The notes beneath the pieces were generated by a model, which had not been told where the DNA came from, made no database searches, and saw only the letters and a list, made by a program, of their open reading frames with translations. Positions 11,463 to 14,119 of a stretch of 14,119 nt of DNA are shown here, in pieces. The stretch spans positions 1 through 14,119 of the forward strand of contig JALWEA010000170.1 of assembly GCA_027039465.1 (NCBI GenBank), written 5' to 3'. The DNA is from Calditrichia bacterium (GTDB taxonomy: Bacteria; Calditrichota; Calditrichia; Calditrichales; Calditrichaceae). A program made the translations under genes and the position numbers. The first letter of the stretch is position 1. Each line of letters begins with the position of its first letter.

Positions 11463-14119
11463 CTATTTCACCAAAAGCATTTTGTGCATGGCTTCAAAAT
11501 TTCCGGCTTTGATACGGTAAAAATAGATTCCCGAAGAAAGCGTGTGTCCGTATCGATCCTTACCGTCCCAGGTTACATGATAAACGCCCCGATTTTGCAC
11601 GGCATCCACCAACATGCGTACCTGCCTGCCTAAAATATCGTAAACGGCCAAACGCACCCGGGTTTGTTCGGGCAACTGATACTCGATTTGCGTCGTCGGA
11701 TTGAACGGATTGGGAAAGTTCCCGAACAGTTGGTAGGTGGTAATAGCCGCCGTTTTTTGCTGACGCGCATCGGAAATACCGGTAACGGACAGCGTGGCAT
11801 CCCAGCCGGATTTGGTCAAATAAGGATTGGACGTAAAATGAAACGTCAAAGCGCCGTCGTCATTGGTCGCTTCGATGGTACCTGGTGAATTGGAACCGGA
11901 GAACGGACTGCCGGAAACCTGCGGATAGGTATTGTCCGGGCCGTCGTAAATGTACAGTTTGTCGTAGTTTTCGTAGGTTTCAAACGAATTAAAGGCCACC
12001 TTAACTGCGGCGCCGCGATTTTCGGGATAAAAGGTCATGGTTAAATCTTCGCCGGTACTGTAATTGGCATCCTGCCCGCCGCTATCGTAAAAATAGCCGT
12101 TGGTGATGTAAAACGTACCGTTCTGCATCAGAAAGACGGGAATTCCGCCGATGTTCACATCAAAGGTATCGGCATGGCTGTAGGCACCGGAAGTTTCGCT
12201 GAAATAAAAATGCGCCAGTTCGCCGTCGGGAGCATCGGAGGAGGCCGTTACCGTAAATGTACACAAAACGGTATCGCCGACCGCTATATCGCCCGCATCG
12301 AAAGACGTGTTCTGGATGGTGATGTAGCTGTTGTCGCTGGTCAATTGGGCGGTGGTCGCAGGCGCCGGGTTGTGTCCGTTGTTAATGGCCGGGATAATAA
12401 ACGTGACCGTTTCGCCCGCATCCAAAGTCTGGTCGTTGTCGCCGCTTTCGGAGTCGTCAATGGTTAATTCGCCGTTGGTCAGATTGGGCGCATTGACGGT
12501 AAAACTCAAATCGGATGTCCAGGTTTTACTGCTGGTATCGGAAAACGTGACCGTGCATGCCACGGAATGTTGATCGGGCACACCGTCAATCGCCTTAACC
12601 AAAAAGGCTTTGGGTCCGGGCACAACATCATTGACTTCCATGGTTCCGTAGTAAAAAACCGAATCGATAATTTGGGCATACGAATCACCGGAAGATAAGA
12701 CGCCTTGCACATCCACGCCGGTTTCATTGCCGATATTCTTGGCCGCCACATCCAAATTGAACGTTTCGCCGTTATCGGCCACACCGTTGTTGTTACCATT
12801 TTCGGAATCATTCACCTGGTAGGAATCAATGACAATTCTCGGCCCGTTTCCGGAGCCTACCTGCACCGTGTCGTAAACGGTTTCTTTATTGAAGGCCGTA
12901 ACCACCAACAGAGCATCGCCCTCTTTTAGTGAGTGGTCGATGGTTACCTGACCGTTTTCATCGGTAAGTCCGCTAAAATAGCCTTCGGTTGCTTGCGAAA
13001 TACAAACCATGGCGCCTTGAACAGGAGAGCCGTTGCTGGTAACGGTGGTGGTAAAAGGCTCATCCGTTGTGATGTCCGTGTTAGATAGGGTAACTTCGGC
13101 GGGAGCTGCGGTGCGCACCTGCATGGAAGGATCGCCGAAGGTCGTCCATGTTTGCACGGTTTCTTTATCATCGGTGGTACTGGATTCATTGAGCATCAGG
13201 GCAAATCCGTTAATCACAATGGAACCGATGAACGTGCGCTGTTCATGGGTATTAATGCCGTTTTGCCCCGGATGATCGTCGTAATTGTAGCCGCCGATCA
13301 AAACATCGTTAAAATAGTCCTGCCCGCGCATGGGAGGATCCCACGGCTGATTAATGGTCGAGCCGAGGAACATAACCGCGCCGCCGCCATCCTTGTGCAG
13401 CCATGCTTCGGCAAAACATTCGCCGTCGTCAAATTCACCGTTGACACACGCCACTGAAAAGATAAACGGCAGCATGTTACCATTGGTCAGATTATTAACG
13501 TCATTGTTATCGAAGCCGGTGGTTCCCCATGAGGTCATGGAACCATGGCCGCAGTAGTTGATGATGCTAACACCCGCATTGACTGCATCGGCCACCATCT
13601 GGTCGGTTGCACCGGGATCGTAAGCCGTGGAATAAATATCGTAGGTAAACGGATCCAACTTATTATCCCAAATATTCTGGATATGATCTTTGTCCATCTC
13701 ACCGTCGTCGCCGCTGCCCGAGCCCTGATCGGAACCGATACCCAAAGCGCTTTTGTACCAGTCGGCGGCATTCTGCGGCAGTTTTTCGTAGTTGACCACT
13801 TTATTCACCTGCACCGTCACCTGATCGCTGGAATTGGCCGAAAATCGTCCTACGGCAATATCCGCGTAAACGTCATTACCGACCACGCATCCCAGTTGCG
13901 GATCCATGGGTTGATTCCCGCTGGTGCCGATGTCCGATTTAACGTCGTCGTAGTCACCGACCAATTGCACGTACAGCAAATTGTTGTCGGCATCGTATTC
14001 CTGCTGAATCAAATCCTTAACATTGGTTCCTTTATCCACGATATCGATCTTTACCTTAAATCCTTTTTCCCGCTTCCAATCAAGGTACGGTTGAATGGCG
14101 ATGGTGTCGCGATTCGTGG
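11463..14119 (-). CDS. Gingipain-like C25 cysteine peptidase with Ig-like, CUB and T9SS domains, 5' partial
   Basis: The frame is open to the right edge, so the N-terminus (signal peptide and propeptide) is outside the window; 884 codons are visible. An internal GTG at 14037-14039 is not the true start, because 26 coding codons precede it (PYLDWKREKGF and on, typical of the C25 fold). Residues below count from that GTG. The catalytic dyad is H165 in NYCGHGS and C198 in FSVACVNGEF, 33 residues apart as H211 and C244 of RgpB. STINQPWDPPMRGQD (227-241) and TWTTFGDPSMQVRT (297-310) closely follow gingipain. D116 corresponds to the RgpB S1 Asp163, suggesting Arg preference. Next are an Ig-like domain (311-395), two related Ca-loop-bearing domains (402-516, 524-632), a CUB domain (about 638-753) and a T9SS tail (768-858, FPNPFNPTTQIEYQLP). 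It is probably a secreted or surface endopeptidase. Confidence 0.92.
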   Translation of the reverse strand, partial: TNRDTIAIQPYLDWKREKGFKVKIDIVDKGTNVKDLIQQEYDADNNLLYVQLVGDYDDVKSDIGTSGNQPMDPQLGCVVGNDVYADIAVGRFSANSSDQVTVQVNKVVNYEKLPQNAADWYKSALGIGSDQGSGSGDDGEMDKDHIQNIWDNKLDPFTYDIYSTAYDPGATDQMVADAVNAGVSIINYCGHGSMTSWGTTGFDNNDVNNLTNGNMLPFIFSVACVNGEFDDGECFAEAWLHKDGGGAVMFLGSTINQPWDPPMRGQDYFNDVLIGGYNYDDHPGQNGINTHEQRTFIGSIVINGFALMLNESSTTDDKETVQTWTTFGDPSMQVRTAAPAEVTLSNTDITTDEPFTTTVTSNGSPVQGAMVCISQATEGYFSGLTDENGQVTIDHSLKEGDALLVVTAFNKETVYDTVQVGSGNGPRIVIDSYQVNDSENGNNNGVADNGETFNLDVAAKNIGNETGVDVQGVLSSGDSYAQIIDSVFYYGTMEVNDVVPGPKAFLVKAIDGVPDQHSVACTVTFSDTSSKTWTSDLSFTVNAPNLTNGELTIDDSESGDNDQTLDAGETVTFIIPAINNGHNPAPATTAQLTSDNSYITIQNTSFDAGDIAVGDTVLCTFTVTASSDAPDGELAHFYFSETSGAYSHADTFDVNIGGIPVFLMQNGTFYITNGYFYDSGGQDANYSTGEDLTMTFYPENRGAAVKVAFNSFETYENYDKLYIYDGPDNTYPQVSGSPFSGSNSPGTIEATNDDGALTFHFTSNPYLTKSGWDATLSVTGISDARQQKTAAITTYQLFGNFPNPFNPTTQIEYQLPEQTRVRLAVYDILGRQVRMLVDAVQNRGVYHVTWDGKDRYGHTLSSGIYFYRIKAGNFEAMHKMLLVK

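Noticed and set aside
11664..13557. Plus-strand frames rich in Arg and Val opposite the peptidase gene
   Set aside because: They are antisense shadows of the GC-richer peptidase gene without motifs or ribosome-binding sites.

Overview
The window has two parts that differ in base composition. Positions 1 to about 9600 are AT-rich and hold accessory, mobile-type genes and decayed fragments. From about 9618 to the right edge the sequence is visibly richer in G+C and codes, on the minus strand, for two large secreted proteins that end in type IX secretion (T9SS) sorting domains of the NxPNPFN type. T9SS tails of this kind, together with the composition, suggest a member of the Fibrobacterota-Chlorobiota-Bacteroidota group or a relative such as Calditrichota. 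That placement is an inference; no rRNA or core marker gene is present to confirm it.

Left part, in order. There is a broken DDE integrase/transposase (1-624), then a fossil of the extreme C-terminus of the GTPase TypA/BipA with two in-frame stops (972-1142). A ParE/RelE toxin with a Phd/YefM antitoxin follows on the minus strand (1262-1845), then a 43-codon possible small gene and an unrecognised 274-residue protein (2247-3071, minus). Next come a short MITE-like element (3370-3556), a decayed coding remnant, and two AAA ATPase genes of the AAA_14/DUF4143 type (3806-5095 and 5227-6456). A RhuM-family protein lies convergently on the minus strand (6523-7536). A second copy of the decayed remnant precedes a third AAA_14/DUF4143 ATPase (8142-9386), and a second copy of the MITE-like element (9402-9590) marks the boundary.

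The three ATPases are paralogues with intact Walker A and B motifs. ATPases 1 and 2 carry related TTTACC/GGTAAA inverted repeats inside their predicted promoters, which suggests a common or self-acting regulator. The C-terminal nuclease-like residues (E, D, ExK) are present in ATPases 2 and 3 but altered in ATPase 1. Together with the toxin-antitoxin pair and RhuM protein, this looks like a stabilisation or defence island built by repeated segment duplication and insertion.

The right part encodes a gingipain-like C25 cysteine peptidase (catalytic His and Cys exactly 33 residues apart, as in RgpB) and, next to it, a secreted deiminase whose catalytic and Arg-pair residues resemble those of the Porphyromonas peptidylarginine deiminase PPAD. 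In P. gingivalis these two activities act in sequence: the gingipain exposes C-terminal arginines and PPAD citrullinates them. Finding both side by side here, each with a T9SS tail, is the most striking biological feature of the window.
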